Made by a program: the position numbers and the translations under genes
In this document: positions 1 to 7,411 of the stretch, piece by piece
How positions within the stretch are numbered: position 1 is the first letter of the stretch
How the letters are laid out: every line of letters begins with the position of its first letter
Notes under the pieces: generated by a model
The model's database searches: none
Told to the model about the DNA's origin: nothing
Seen by the model: the letters and a program-made list of their open reading frames with translations, nothing else
NCBI GenBank assembly: GCA_011371465.1
Contig: DRQL01000133.1
Span: 1-28,495 of the forward strand
Direction of reading: 5' to 3'
Length of the DNA stretch: 28,495 bases
Source of the DNA: Gammaproteobacteria bacterium
GTDB lineage: Bacteria; Pseudomonadota; Gammaproteobacteria; DSM-19610

Positions 1-90
1 ACCTGGGTGCTGGGCGACCTGGAAACCATGCAGTTTGAGTTACATGAAGTGGTGGTGGGTGATGCGCAGGCGGGGGAACTGGCGAGTTAG
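1..90 (+). CDS. C-terminal end of an unidentified protein (5' end outside window)
   Basis: Frame 1 is open from the first base to a TAG at 88-90 and encodes 29 residues ending in VGDAQAGELAS. The composition is protein-like, with alternating hydrophobic and acidic residues (LGDLETMQFELHEVVV), and the reading frame stops just before the first palindromic repeat, as a real gene end would here. I do not recognise the family from so short a piece. It converges on moaE across the repeat cluster. It could be a chance open frame, but its position and composition favour a real gene end. Confidence 0.55.
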   Translation, partial: TWVLGDLETMQFELHEVVVGDAQAGELAS

Positions 91-100
91 TCGGGTAGTT

Positions 101-369
101 TGTCGGATTACGCTGCGCTAATCCGACCTACCATTACAGGTCTTGGTGAGTGTATTGTCAGGTCAGGTCTGAACCAGATACTGTCGGCCAGCTGTTCCCT
201 TTGAGATCGAGCGGGTTATTGTCGGATTACGCTTCGCTAATCCGACCTACGGGGGTTGGTGAGTGTCCGGTCAGCTGTGTACTTCAGGATCGCGTAGGTC
301 GGGTTAGGCGCGCAGCGCCGTAACCCGACGTCATGCCTGTCGGATTACGCTAACGCTAATCCGACCTAC
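101..369. repeat. Palindromic repeat cluster 1 (four copies)
   Basis: The 307-bp gap between the partial gene and moaE holds four copies of the ~31-bp palindrome, at 101-131 (+), 220-250 (+), 294-329 (-) and 338-369 (+), where + means TGT at the left and CTAC at the right. Three copies have stem GTCGGATTA/TAATCCGAC. The copy at 294 has GTCGGGTTA with a longer inner stem (GGCG...CGCC). The genes on either side converge. I see no gene in this gap. Confidence 0.9.
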
Positions 370-397
370 GTTGGAAATCGGGTGCGGGGTTCATCAT

Positions 398-835
398 CTA
401 TCCCGGTGTGTTGTGCTCCACCCAGCGGCTGCCTTTGGCCAGTTGCTCCTTTTTCCAGAAGGGCGCTTTTGCTTTCAGTTCTTCCATCAGCCAGCGGCAG
501 GCTTCGAATGCGGCCTTGCGATGGGCTGACCAGACCGCCACCAGCACGATGGGGTCGCCCGGGGACAGTTCACCGACCCGGTGCACGATGAGGCTGTCCT
601 CCAGGTCCCAGCGCGTGCACGCCGTGGCGCTGATCTTTTCCAGGTACTTTTCGGTCATGCCAGGATAGTGTTCGAGGAACATGCCGGACACCTCGTCCCC
701 CTCGTTGAAGTCCCGCATGCTGCCAACAAACACCGCCGTGGCCCCCGTTTTCGCTGCCCGCCCTGCCTGTTCGCGCTGGTACTCCGCCAGCTGGCTCCAC
801 GGCTCGAACGCAGCGTCGGTAACCCGCACACTCAC
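398..835 (-). CDS. moaE: Molybdopterin synthase catalytic subunit MoaE
   Basis: MoaE is the large subunit of molybdopterin synthase. It inserts two sulfurs, carried as thiocarboxylate on MoaD, into cyclic pyranopterin monophosphate to make molybdopterin in the cytoplasm. The 145-residue product has the family length and motifs: FVGSMRDFNEGDEV near the N-terminus, HYPGMTEKYLEKI at residues 56-68, VWSAHRKAAFEACRWLMEELK, and KAPFWKKE near 123-130, where the catalytic lysines lie (K121 and K128 by comparison with E. coli). The GTG start at 835 overlaps the moaD stop as GTGA, so the two subunits are probably translationally coupled. The gene ends just after repeat cluster 1. moaA and moeA are not in this window. 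Confidence 0.96.
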   Translation of the reverse strand: MSVRVTDAAFEPWSQLAEYQREQAGRAAKTGATAVFVGSMRDFNEGDEVSGMFLEHYPGMTEKYLEKISATACTRWDLEDSLIVHRVGELSPGDPIVLVAVWSAHRKAAFEACRWLMEELKAKAPFWKKEQLAKGSRWVEHNTPG

Positions 836-1071
836 CCGGCACCCCCGGTAACCGGCGGGAAAAAGGCAATTTCGTCCCCTTCCTCCACCGGGCTGTCAAA
901 CCCTACGTATTGCATGTTTTTGGCGGCCAGCACATTGTCTGCAAAGGATTCTTCCGGTGTGGCAGCCGACCAGACCTCGGCCACGGTCGCGCCCGCCGGC
1001 ACCTTGACCTCCAGCGCCGGTGTGCCTGCGCGTTCGCGCAGAGCGGCAAAAAAACGAACCTGGACCCGCAT
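832..1071 (-). CDS. moaD: Molybdopterin synthase sulfur carrier subunit MoaD
   Basis: MoaD is the small ubiquitin-like subunit that carries the thiocarboxylate sulfur on its C-terminal Gly-Gly to MoaE. I chose the ATG at 1071 (MRVQVRFFAALRERAG, 79 aa) because AGGTG lies 7 bases upstream; a GTG three codons further upstream is less likely. The conserved C-terminal block GDEIAFFPPVTGG is present, with Gly-Gly at residues 76-77. The reading frame then continues for Ala-Gly before the stop, whereas typical MoaD proteins end exactly at Gly-Gly. The gene overlaps moaE and is divergent from moaC. I am sure of the identity; what happens to the two extra residues is open. Confidence 0.94.
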   Translation of the reverse strand: MRVQVRFFAALRERAGTPALEVKVPAGATVAEVWSAATPEESFADNVLAAKNMQYVGFDSPVEEGDEIAFFPPVTGGAG

Positions 1072-1110
1072 AGAAAACACCTGATTTGCGTCACCAACCC
1101 CGGGAACCTA

Positions 1111-1126
1111 TAGTTAGCGCTAACTA
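1111..1126. promoter_or_regulatory. Perfect 16-bp palindrome between divergent moaD and moaC (candidate operator)
   Basis: The 133-bp gap between the moaD and moaC starts contains TAGTTAGCGCTAACTA, which equals its own reverse complement over all 16 bases. The centre TTAGCGCTAA resembles LacI-type operators, with a CpG-containing dyad. It does not resemble the usual TATA-rich ModE box. Its place between two divergent cofactor genes suggests one regulator controls both. No regulator gene is adjacent. This is inference from symmetry and position only. Confidence 0.5.
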
Positions 1127-1204
1127 CAGGTAAAGATTCCAGAAATCCTGCCACTAGCAGTGTACCACGCGCGACCGGAATCCACGCTGTTGACGGAAAA
1201 TTGC

Positions 1205-1696
1205 ATGAGCAGATTGACACACTTCAACGCGTCAGGCGAGGCCCACATGGTCAACGTCGGCGACAAGGACGTTACCTCGCGGCTGGCAGTCGCCGAAGGC
1301 CGCATCTGCATGCAGGCGGACACCCTCGCGCACATCCGGGCCGGTGACCACCGCAAGGGTGATGTACTGGGCGTGGCACGCATTGCCGGGATCATGGCCG
1401 CCAAGCGTACCGCCGACCTGGTGCCGCTGTGTCACCCGCTGGCGCTTACCCGTATCGAAGTGGATCTGAATACCGAAACCGAACCACCGGCCGTGCATTG
1501 TCGCGCCAGTGTCGAAACCCGTGGCCGGACCGGGGTGGAGATGGAAGCCTTGACCGCGGTACAGATCGCCCTGCTGACTGTCTATGACATGTGCAAGGCG
1601 GTAGACCGGGGCATGACCATCGAACAGGTGCGCCTGGTGGAAAAACTGGGCGGCAAATCCGGCCACTGGCAACGCAACCGCGAGCAAGCGCCATGA
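1205..1696 (+). CDS. moaC: Cyclic pyranopterin monophosphate synthase MoaC
   Basis: MoaC converts the MoaA product, 3',8-cyclo-7,8-dihydro-GTP, into cyclic pyranopterin monophosphate, completing the first step of molybdenum cofactor synthesis. The 163-aa product starts MSRLTHFNASGEAHMVNVGDK, which closely matches the start of E. coli MoaC, so I use the ATG at 1205 rather than an in-frame upstream start. The signature blocks KGDVLGVARIAGIMAAKRT, DLVPLCHPLAL and GVEMEALTAVQIALLTVYD are all present, followed by the conserved MCKAVD and KLGGKSG. The stop overlaps the next gene's start (ATGA), coupling it to a response regulator, an unusual partner for moaC. Confidence 0.96.
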   Translation: MSRLTHFNASGEAHMVNVGDKDVTSRLAVAEGRICMQADTLAHIRAGDHRKGDVLGVARIAGIMAAKRTADLVPLCHPLALTRIEVDLNTETEPPAVHCRASVETRGRTGVEMEALTAVQIALLTVYDMCKAVDRGMTIEQVRLVEKLGGKSGHWQRNREQAP

Positions 1697-2115
1697 TCCT
1701 GCTGGTCGAGGACAACGACGACGATGCCGCCCTGATCCTCCGCATCCTGCGGAGACAGCTTCCGGACACGGAAATCCTGGTGGCCGGCGACGGCAGCGAA
1801 GCACTGGAACTGCTCGCCAAACAGGACGACCGGGAACTGCGACTGGTGCTGCTGGATGTACACCTGCCGCGTGTGTCGGGCCTCCAGGTACTGGAGGCGC
1901 TGCGCAAATCCCCGCGCACCCGCCGCGTACCGGTAGTCATGCTGAGTGGCTCGAAACATCACGACGACGTACTGCGCAGCTACGAGCTGGGCGCCAACAG
2001 TTTCCTGTTAAAAGCCGAACAGGCGGAACAGTTCGAGGCCACCATACAGGAGATCGTCCCCTACTGGCTGCACCTCAATCATACCCTGAGTTCACCGGGG
2101 AGCCTGTGCCGGTGA
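1693..2115 (+). CDS. Single-domain response regulator (REC only)
   Basis: This is a 140-residue stand-alone receiver domain. It begins MILLVEDNDDD (acidic pocket), has the phospho-acceptor D55 in VLLDVHLPRVSG, the switch serine in VVMLSGSKHHDD, and the conserved lysine in SFLLKAEQ near residue 104. There is no output domain. The ATG at 1693 overlaps the moaC stop. The stop at 2113-2115 overlaps a GTG of the downstream REC-PAS-GGDEF-EAL gene, so the two regulators are translationally coupled. Such Rcp1/CheY-like proteins often work in a phosphorelay with a neighbouring multi-domain partner. No histidine kinase is encoded nearby, so the phosphodonor is unknown. Confidence 0.92.
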   Translation: MILLVEDNDDDAALILRILRRQLPDTEILVAGDGSEALELLAKQDDRELRLVLLDVHLPRVSGLQVLEALRKSPRTRRVPVVMLSGSKHHDDVLRSYELGANSFLLKAEQAEQFEATIQEIVPYWLHLNHTLSSPGSLCR

Positions 2116-4223
2116 GTACGCCCCTGGATCTGCTGCTGGTCGAGGACAACGACGACGACGCCGAGCTGCTGCTGGTAAAACTGCGCCGCGCCGGTTACGA
2201 ACCACGTTATACGCGCGTGGACAGCGAAGCCGGGCTGCGCGAAGCCCTGCGTGAACGCAACTGGCAGATCGTGGTATCCGACTACGCCATGCCGGGCTTT
2301 ACCGGCCTGAAAGCGCTCGGCATCCTGCGCGAGTCCGACCCCACCACGCCCTTTATCCTGGTATCCGGCACCGTCGGCGAGGAAACCGCCGTCGAGGCCA
2401 TGCGCACCGGCGCCAATGACTACATCATGAAGGACAACCTGACCCGCCTGGTGCCCGCCATCGAGCGGGAACTGCGCGAAGCGCGCGAACGCCTGGATCG
2501 CCACCGCGCCGAGGACGCGCTGTACCAGGAGCGGGAACGCGCGCTGATCACCCTGCATTCGATCGGCGACGGCGTCATCACCACCGACGCCGAAGGCCGG
2601 GTCGATTACATGAACCCGGTGGCCGAGAAAGTCACCGGCTGGACCTATGGCGAAGCGCAGGGCTACCCGCTCACCGAGGTGCTGCCACTGATCGACGAAG
2701 CGACGCGCAGGCCCATGGAAAGCCCGGCTGATATCAGTCTGCGCAGCGGCCGCGTGGTCAACATCTCCGAACAATGCCTGCTGGTCAACCGCAACGGCCA
2801 GGAGTTCCATATCGAGGATTCCGCTGCACCGATCTTTGACCGCGACAACCGTATTATCGGTGCGGTGCTGGTATTTCACGACATCACACGCGAACGCCGC
2901 ATGGCTCACCAGATGACCTGGCAGGCCACCCACGACAGCCTGACCGGGCTGGCCAACCGCAACGAGTTTGCGGACCGGCTCGCCGGCCTGCTGGCCGGCA
3001 CAGCGGGCAACGGACGGCAACAACACGCCCTGCTGTACCTGGATCTCGACCAGTTCAAGGTGGTCAACGACACCTGCGGTCACGCCGCCGGCGACGAGCT
3101 GCTCAAACAGCTGAGCCGGGCCCTGCGCGGCAGCGTCCCCGCCAATGCCGCGCTGGCACGCCTGGGCGGGGACGAATTCGGCGTGCTGCTGGAAAACGTC
3201 AGCCTCGAACAGGCCCGGGAGATCGCCGACCGCCTGCTGAAGGTCATTGGTGAATTTACTTTCCAGTGGCAGGAACAACGCTTCGACGTCGGCGTCAGCA
3301 TCGGCCTGGTTCCGATCCAGCACGACACGCAGAACGCATCCTTCGTACTCAGCGCCGCCGACGTCGCCTGCTACGTGGCAAAGGATGCCGGGCGCAACCG
3401 GGTCCACGTCTACGAAGAGAGCGACATCAACCTGGGCGAGCGACACAGTGAAATGCACTGGGTATCGCGCATCAAACTGGCCCTGGAAGAAGACCGCTTT
3501 ATCCTCTACCGGCAGACCATCACACCGCTGCAGGACGACGACACCACGCCACACTACGAGTTACTGCTGCGCCTGCAGGACGAAGACGGCGCCATCGTCC
3601 CGCCCGGCGCCTTCATCCCTGCAGCAGAGCGCTACAACCTGATGAACAGCGTCGACCGCTGGGTCATCGACGCGGCATTCCGCCACCTGAGCACTGCCCG
3701 GCAACAGGGTGATGAAGGCATCTATTCCCTGAACCTGTCGGGCAACTCGCTGAACGACGACGCGCTGCCTGAATACATACAGCAGAAAATCAGCGAACAT
3801 CACATTCATCCCGGGCAGCTGTGTTTCGAGATCACCGAAACCGCAGCGGTATTCAACCTGGACAAAGCCAGCCGCATGATCCATTCGCTGAAGCAACTGG
3901 GCTGCCGCTTTTCACTGGACGATTTCGGCAGTGGCCTGAGTTCGTTCAGCTACCTGAAAAACCTGCCGGTCGATTTTCTCAAGATCGACGGGAGTTTCGT
4001 CAAGGACATGAACACGGACCCCATGAACCGCGCCATCGTCGAAGCCATCCACCAGGTCGGGCACGCGCTCAGCATCCGCACCATTGCCGAATTTGTCGAA
4101 AACCAGGCGATCAGCGACCTGCTCCACGAGATCGGCGTGGACTTCGCGCAGGGCTACCATTACAGCAAACCGCAGCCGCTTGAGACCGGGGAAGCTGTGG
4201 TGCCGGTGCACCGCGAGGCCTGA
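2106..4223 (+). CDS. REC-PAS-GGDEF-EAL cyclic-di-GMP signalling protein
   Basis: This 705-residue soluble protein has four domains: REC (about 1-125, phospho-acceptor in VVSDYAMPG), PAS (about 145-270), GGDEF (about 275-435) and EAL (about 450-700). The GGDEF signature is intact (RLGGDEFGVLL, near 353), but the RxxD inhibitory site that normally lies five residues ahead is absent (PANA there). In the EAL domain the motif reads ELLLR, keeping the catalytic Glu, and NLSGNSL, EITETAA, LDDFGSG, LKIDGSFV, AEFVEN and QGYHYSKP are all kept, so phosphodiesterase activity is likely. Start is GTG 2106 or GTG 2112; the latter overlaps the previous stop as GTGA. Whether net activity is synthesis or breakdown cannot be told from sequence. 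Confidence 0.93.
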   Translation: MPVSTPLDLLLVEDNDDDAELLLVKLRRAGYEPRYTRVDSEAGLREALRERNWQIVVSDYAMPGFTGLKALGILRESDPTTPFILVSGTVGEETAVEAMRTGANDYIMKDNLTRLVPAIERELREARERLDRHRAEDALYQERERALITLHSIGDGVITTDAEGRVDYMNPVAEKVTGWTYGEAQGYPLTEVLPLIDEATRRPMESPADISLRSGRVVNISEQCLLVNRNGQEFHIEDSAAPIFDRDNRIIGAVLVFHDITRERRMAHQMTWQATHDSLTGLANRNEFADRLAGLLAGTAGNGRQQHALLYLDLDQFKVVNDTCGHAAGDELLKQLSRALRGSVPANAALARLGGDEFGVLLENVSLEQAREIADRLLKVIGEFTFQWQEQRFDVGVSIGLVPIQHDTQNASFVLSAADVACYVAKDAGRNRVHVYEESDINLGERHSEMHWVSRIKLALEEDRFILYRQTITPLQDDDTTPHYELLLRLQDEDGAIVPPGAFIPAAERYNLMNSVDRWVIDAAFRHLSTARQQGDEGIYSLNLSGNSLNDDALPEYIQQKISEHHIHPGQLCFEITETAAVFNLDKASRMIHSLKQLGCRFSLDDFGSGLSSFSYLKNLPVDFLKIDGSFVKDMNTDPMNRAIVEAIHQVGHALSIRTIAEFVENQAISDLLHEIGVDFAQGYHYSKPQPLETGEAVVPVHREA

Positions 4224-4241
4224 CCAGGAACCGCCCGAAAC

Positions 4242-4427
4242 GTGCCCGCTGCTACCGTTCCTTCCCCGTGCATTCGCAACTGTTGCCTGGACGAAAACGA
4301 TATCTGCATGGGCTGCTTTCGCAGCCTTGATGAAATCATCGCCTGGGGCACGGCCGATGACGAAGCCAGACAAAATATATTGAACCGCGCCGCCTGCCGC
4401 AAACCGGCGGCTGCCCGCACCGACTAG
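4242..4427 (+). CDS. DUF1289 family small cysteine-rich protein
   Basis: This 61-aa protein matches the DUF1289 pattern: PSPCIRNCCLD near the start, then ICMGCFRSLDEIIAW, then a helical segment (DDEARQNIL). The family is widespread in Proteobacteria and has no established function; the cysteines could bind a metal. The GTG start at 4242 lies 18 bases after the preceding stop, and the next gene begins one base after this stop, so it sits inside the operon running from moaC to the aminopeptidase. Confidence 0.85.
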   Translation: MPAATVPSPCIRNCCLDENDICMGCFRSLDEIIAWGTADDEARQNILNRAACRKPAAARTD

Positions 4428-4428
4428 A

Positions 4429-5757
4429 GTGAACACACCGAACATGACCGGCACATCCATCACCACCGAACTGCTCGACTTCATTCGGCGCTCGCCCACC
4501 CCCTTCCACGCCACCCTGGAGATCCGCAGGCGGCTGCTCGACGCGGGCTTTGTCGCACTGGACGAATCCGATGGCTGGCAGCTGGAGTCCGGCGGGCGCT
4601 ACCTGGTGGTGCGCAACGATTCCTCCATTGTGGCCTTCACGCTGGGTAAGGATGCACCTTCGACGACGGGCTTCCGCATGGTCGGCGCGCATACCGACAG
4701 CCCCTGCCTGCACGTGAAACCGCAACCCCGGCTCCTCAACCAGGGGTACCTGCAGCTGGGAGTAGAGGTATACGGGGGCGCGCTGCTCAACCCCTGGTTC
4801 GACCGTGACCTGTCCATCGCCGGGCGCATCAGCTACCGCACCACCTCACAGCAACTGGGCAATGCCCTGATCGACTTCGAAGAAGCGGTGGCCGTGATTC
4901 CCAGCCTCGCCATTCACCTCGACCGGGACGCCAACAAGTCCCGCAGCATCAATGCCCAGCAGCATCTGCCGGTCATCCTTCTGCAGCCGGACGAAAAGGA
5001 TGGCGACTTCGATTTCAACGCCCTGCTGCTCGAGCGCGCCGCACAGCAGCACCCCGGGCTGGACATCGAAGCCGTGCTGGACTTTGAGCTGTCCCTGTAT
5101 GATTGCCAGCCACCGGCCCTGGTCGGGCTGCGCCGGCAGTTCATCGCCGCTGCCCGCCTGGACAACCTGCTGAGCTGTTTTGTCGGGCTGCAGGCCCTGC
5201 TAGATGCCGGGGACCATCAGTCGAAACTGCTGGTCTGCAATGACCACGAGGAAGTCGGCAGCACTTCCGCCTGTGGTGCCGACGGCCCGTTTCTCAAATC
5301 CGTGCTGCAGCGCATCTGCCCCGAGACGGAATCGCTGGCGCGGTGCCTGCACCGCTCCTGGCTGATTTCCGCGGACAATGCGCACGGCATCCACCCCAAC
5401 TACGCCGACAAACACGACGCCAATCACGGCCCCCTGTTGAACCACGGCCCGGTCATCAAGACCAACGCCAGCCAGCGCTACGCCACCAACAGTGAAACCG
5501 CCGGCCTGTTCCGGCATCTTTGCGAACAGGCCGGCGTCCCGGTGCAGTCCTTCGTGGTACGCAGCGATATGGCCTGCGGCAGCACCATCGGGCCGCTGAC
5601 CGCCAGCACCATCGGTGTCCGCACCCTGGATATCGGGGTACCCACCTTCGCCATGCATTCGATTCGGGAGCTGGCGGGCAGCCGCGATACCGAGTACCTG
5701 CACAGGGCGCTGCAGGCCTTCTATAACTGGCAGGGCCAGCCACCCGTCTCCCCGTAG
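4429..5757 (+). CDS. M18 family metallo-aminopeptidase (probable aspartyl aminopeptidase type)
   Basis: Cytosolic M18 aminopeptidases are two-zinc enzymes that remove N-terminal, often acidic, residues from peptides. The 442-aa length suits the family. Visible signatures are FRMVGAHTDSPCLHVKP (first metal His and Asp), VEVYGGALLNPWFDRDL, VCNDHEEVGSTSACGA (catalytic and metal Glu pair), SADNAHGIHPNY, and near the C-terminus VVRSDMACGSTIGP with GVPTFAMHSIRELAG supplying a late His ligand. The start is GTG 4429 or ATG 4444 (MTGTSITTELLDF); neither has a clear ribosome site. The TAG stop lies inside the left end of a ~65-bp repeat element (GTAGGAGC), so the last codons may have been set by that insertion. 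Confidence 0.93.
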   Translation: MNTPNMTGTSITTELLDFIRRSPTPFHATLEIRRRLLDAGFVALDESDGWQLESGGRYLVVRNDSSIVAFTLGKDAPSTTGFRMVGAHTDSPCLHVKPQPRLLNQGYLQLGVEVYGGALLNPWFDRDLSIAGRISYRTTSQQLGNALIDFEEAVAVIPSLAIHLDRDANKSRSINAQQHLPVILLQPDEKDGDFDFNALLLERAAQQHPGLDIEAVLDFELSLYDCQPPALVGLRRQFIAAARLDNLLSCFVGLQALLDAGDHQSKLLVCNDHEEVGSTSACGADGPFLKSVLQRICPETESLARCLHRSWLISADNAHGIHPNYADKHDANHGPLLNHGPVIKTNASQRYATNSETAGLFRHLCEQAGVPVQSFVVRSDMACGSTIGPLTASTIGVRTLDIGVPTFAMHSIRELAGSRDTEYLHRALQAFYNWQGQPPVSP

Positions 5758-5819
5758 GAGCGCCGACCTTCGGCGCAATGGTTGAGACTGGCTTTCGCGG
5801 TCAGGGGACCGCTCCTGCG
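5754..5819 (+). repeat. GTAGGAGC-type ~65-bp repeat element, copy 1
   Basis: The element begins GTAGGAGC and ends GCTCCTGC, an inverted pair. It contains two inner hairpins, GCCGACCTTCGGC and GCGGTCAGGGGACCGC. A second copy in the same orientation lies at 14606-14670 with about 80% identity by eye. It resembles the REP-like elements known from Pseudomonas and Xanthomonas. This copy supplies the stop codon of the aminopeptidase gene and sits about 50 bases ahead of the next gene. Confidence 0.8.
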
Positions 5820-5870
5820 GGGCATAATCCGGGTTCCTGCCCGGCCGGGATCGGGTTAAGATGCATGACT

Positions 5871-7238
5871 ATGTCCGCACAAAAACGCGCCCTGGTCGTA
5901 GACGACTCCAGATCCGCCCGCCTGGTACTGCGGCGCATGCTGGAAAAGTACGACCTCACGGTGGATACCGTCGAATCCGCCAGCCTGGCGCTGGATTACC
6001 TGACCCGCAACCGCCCCGACGTCATCTTCATGGACCACATGATGCCGGGCATGGACGGCTTCGAAGCCATCAAGGCCATCAAGGACAACCCGGCGACCGC
6101 CACCATCCCGGTCATGATGTACACCTCCAAGGGGGGTGACCTGTACCTGGGACAGGCGCGCGCACTGGGTGCGGTCGGCGTGCTGCCGAAAACCGTGGCG
6201 CCGGCCGAGCTGTTCAGTTCGCTGAAAAAAATCGGCCTGATCCGGGACCGGCGCAAGGAGAAACGGCAGCACGACGAAGAAGGCGCTTCGGAGCGCGCGG
6301 AAGACCTGCAGGCCGTGCCGCTACCGGCGCGCACACCCCGTTTTACCGAGCCCGGCATGCCGTCGAGCGCCGCACCGAAAGACGCACAGGAACTGGATGC
6401 GCACATACGCCGGCTGCTGGAAGAACAGAGCGTGGAGTTCCGCAAGGACGTATTGCTCAGCATGGAAACCGTTGCCCGCCAGATCGGGCAGCGGCTCAAC
6501 CGGGAGCTGGAAGAAAAACTCGACGCACTGCAGCCGGGCACGACGCAGCGTGCCCCGGGCGCATCGCCGATGTTCGTGGTGCTGGCCCTGTTGTTGCTGG
6601 CCTCCCTGTTCCTGAACATCTACCTGCTGGCCGACAGGAACACCCCTCCGCCAACAGCCGCTGCGGACGACCGTGTCCCGGCCGCCGACCTGCAGCTGGC
6701 CTCGGAAGCGGTGCGCAATCTCGAAGCCAGGAACGCCGAACATGCCGCCAGCCTGAAACAGTCCTGGCTGACGACCGGCTGGGCGCTCAACCAGGAACTC
6801 AGCTACCCTTTCAATGAAATCGCGCTCGACGAGCAGCGCGTAGACCTCATCGCACAACTGCTGGAACGACTGTCCGCCACCGGCTACCGCGGCAGGATCG
6901 TTCTGGAAACACACGCCGGGGAATTCTGCCTGCTGGGCGACCAGGAGTCCGGTTTCCGGCTGCCGCCACCGGAGATGACCCTCGACCAGTGTACGTTCAC
7001 CGGCAACCCCGTGCAGCCGACGGACTCGGCCGCCGCGCACCAGTCGCTGCGCTTTGCCAATTTCGTCAACAGCTCGCCGCTGCTGGACGGGGAGGGCCTG
7101 TCGATCGAAGTGGTTGCGGCTTCGCGCGAGGATCCATTATCTGCCTACCCGGAAAAATCGGACAAGACCACCGCACAGGAGTGGAATCGGGTTGCGGCGG
7201 ATAATAATCGCGTGGTGGTTCGGCTGGAGCCGGAATAG
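5871..7238 (+). CDS. Response regulator with coiled coil, membrane anchor and C-terminal unknown domain
   Basis: From the ATG at 5871 the protein has 455 residues. The REC domain occupies about 5-125, with D11-D12, phospho-acceptor D55 in VIFMDHMMPGMDGFE, T85 and K107. A charged linker leads to a probable coiled coil (about 172-222, ELDAHIRRLLEEQ...NRELEEKLDALQ). One strong membrane helix follows at 234-254 (FVVLALLLLASLFLNIYLLA), then about 200 residues (270-455) that I do not recognise. With REC inside the cell, the C-terminus should lie in the periplasm. This is the reverse of usual architecture, because receiver domains normally drive cytoplasmic outputs. In-frame ATGs at 5865 and 5778 are alternatives; 5778 would translate the repeat and is unlikely. 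Confidence 0.82.
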   Translation: MSAQKRALVVDDSRSARLVLRRMLEKYDLTVDTVESASLALDYLTRNRPDVIFMDHMMPGMDGFEAIKAIKDNPATATIPVMMYTSKGGDLYLGQARALGAVGVLPKTVAPAELFSSLKKIGLIRDRRKEKRQHDEEGASERAEDLQAVPLPARTPRFTEPGMPSSAAPKDAQELDAHIRRLLEEQSVEFRKDVLLSMETVARQIGQRLNRELEEKLDALQPGTTQRAPGASPMFVVLALLLLASLFLNIYLLADRNTPPPTAAADDRVPAADLQLASEAVRNLEARNAEHAASLKQSWLTTGWALNQELSYPFNEIALDEQRVDLIAQLLERLSATGYRGRIVLETHAGEFCLLGDQESGFRLPPPEMTLDQCTFTGNPVQPTDSAAAHQSLRFANFVNSSPLLDGEGLSIEVVAASREDPLSAYPEKSDKTTAQEWNRVAADNNRVVVRLEPE

Positions 7239-7249
7239 ACGGGTTGCTT

Positions 7250-7401
7250 TGTCGGATTACGCTACGCTAATCCGACCTACGGACCTGGAACGGAACCGTA
7301 GGTTGGATTAGGCGCGACAGCGCCGTAATCCAACAAACAGAATCCGAAACACGGGGATCCCGATCGGCCTTGTCGGATTACGCTGCGCTAATCCGGCCTA
7401 C
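7250..7401. repeat. Palindromic repeat cluster 2 (three copies)
   Basis: The 173-bp gap between the converging membrane response regulator and thiC holds copies at 7250-7280 (+), 7298-7335 (-) and 7371-7401 (+). The outer two have the GTCGGATTA stem. The middle has GTTGGATTA/TAATCCAAC with a longer inner stem (GGCGCGACAGCGCC). The third has one stem mismatch (TAATCCGGC). Confidence 0.9.
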
Positions 7402-7411
7402 CGGTACACGC

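Noticed and set aside
101..369. Repeats as rho-independent terminators
   Set aside because: The hairpins are not followed by T-runs and also occur in tandem and divergent gaps, so termination is not their general role. The true terminator after groEL looks quite different.
2079..3554. 491-codon minus-strand open frame antisense to the REC-PAS-GGDEF-EAL gene
   Set aside because: It is an antisense shadow of a gene with intact catalytic motifs, with no recognisable domain.
5778..5870. N-terminal extension of the membrane response regulator from ATG 5778
   Set aside because: This would translate part of the repeat element, and the extra residues are glycine- and proline-rich with no resemblance to a receiver domain, which starts cleanly at 5871.
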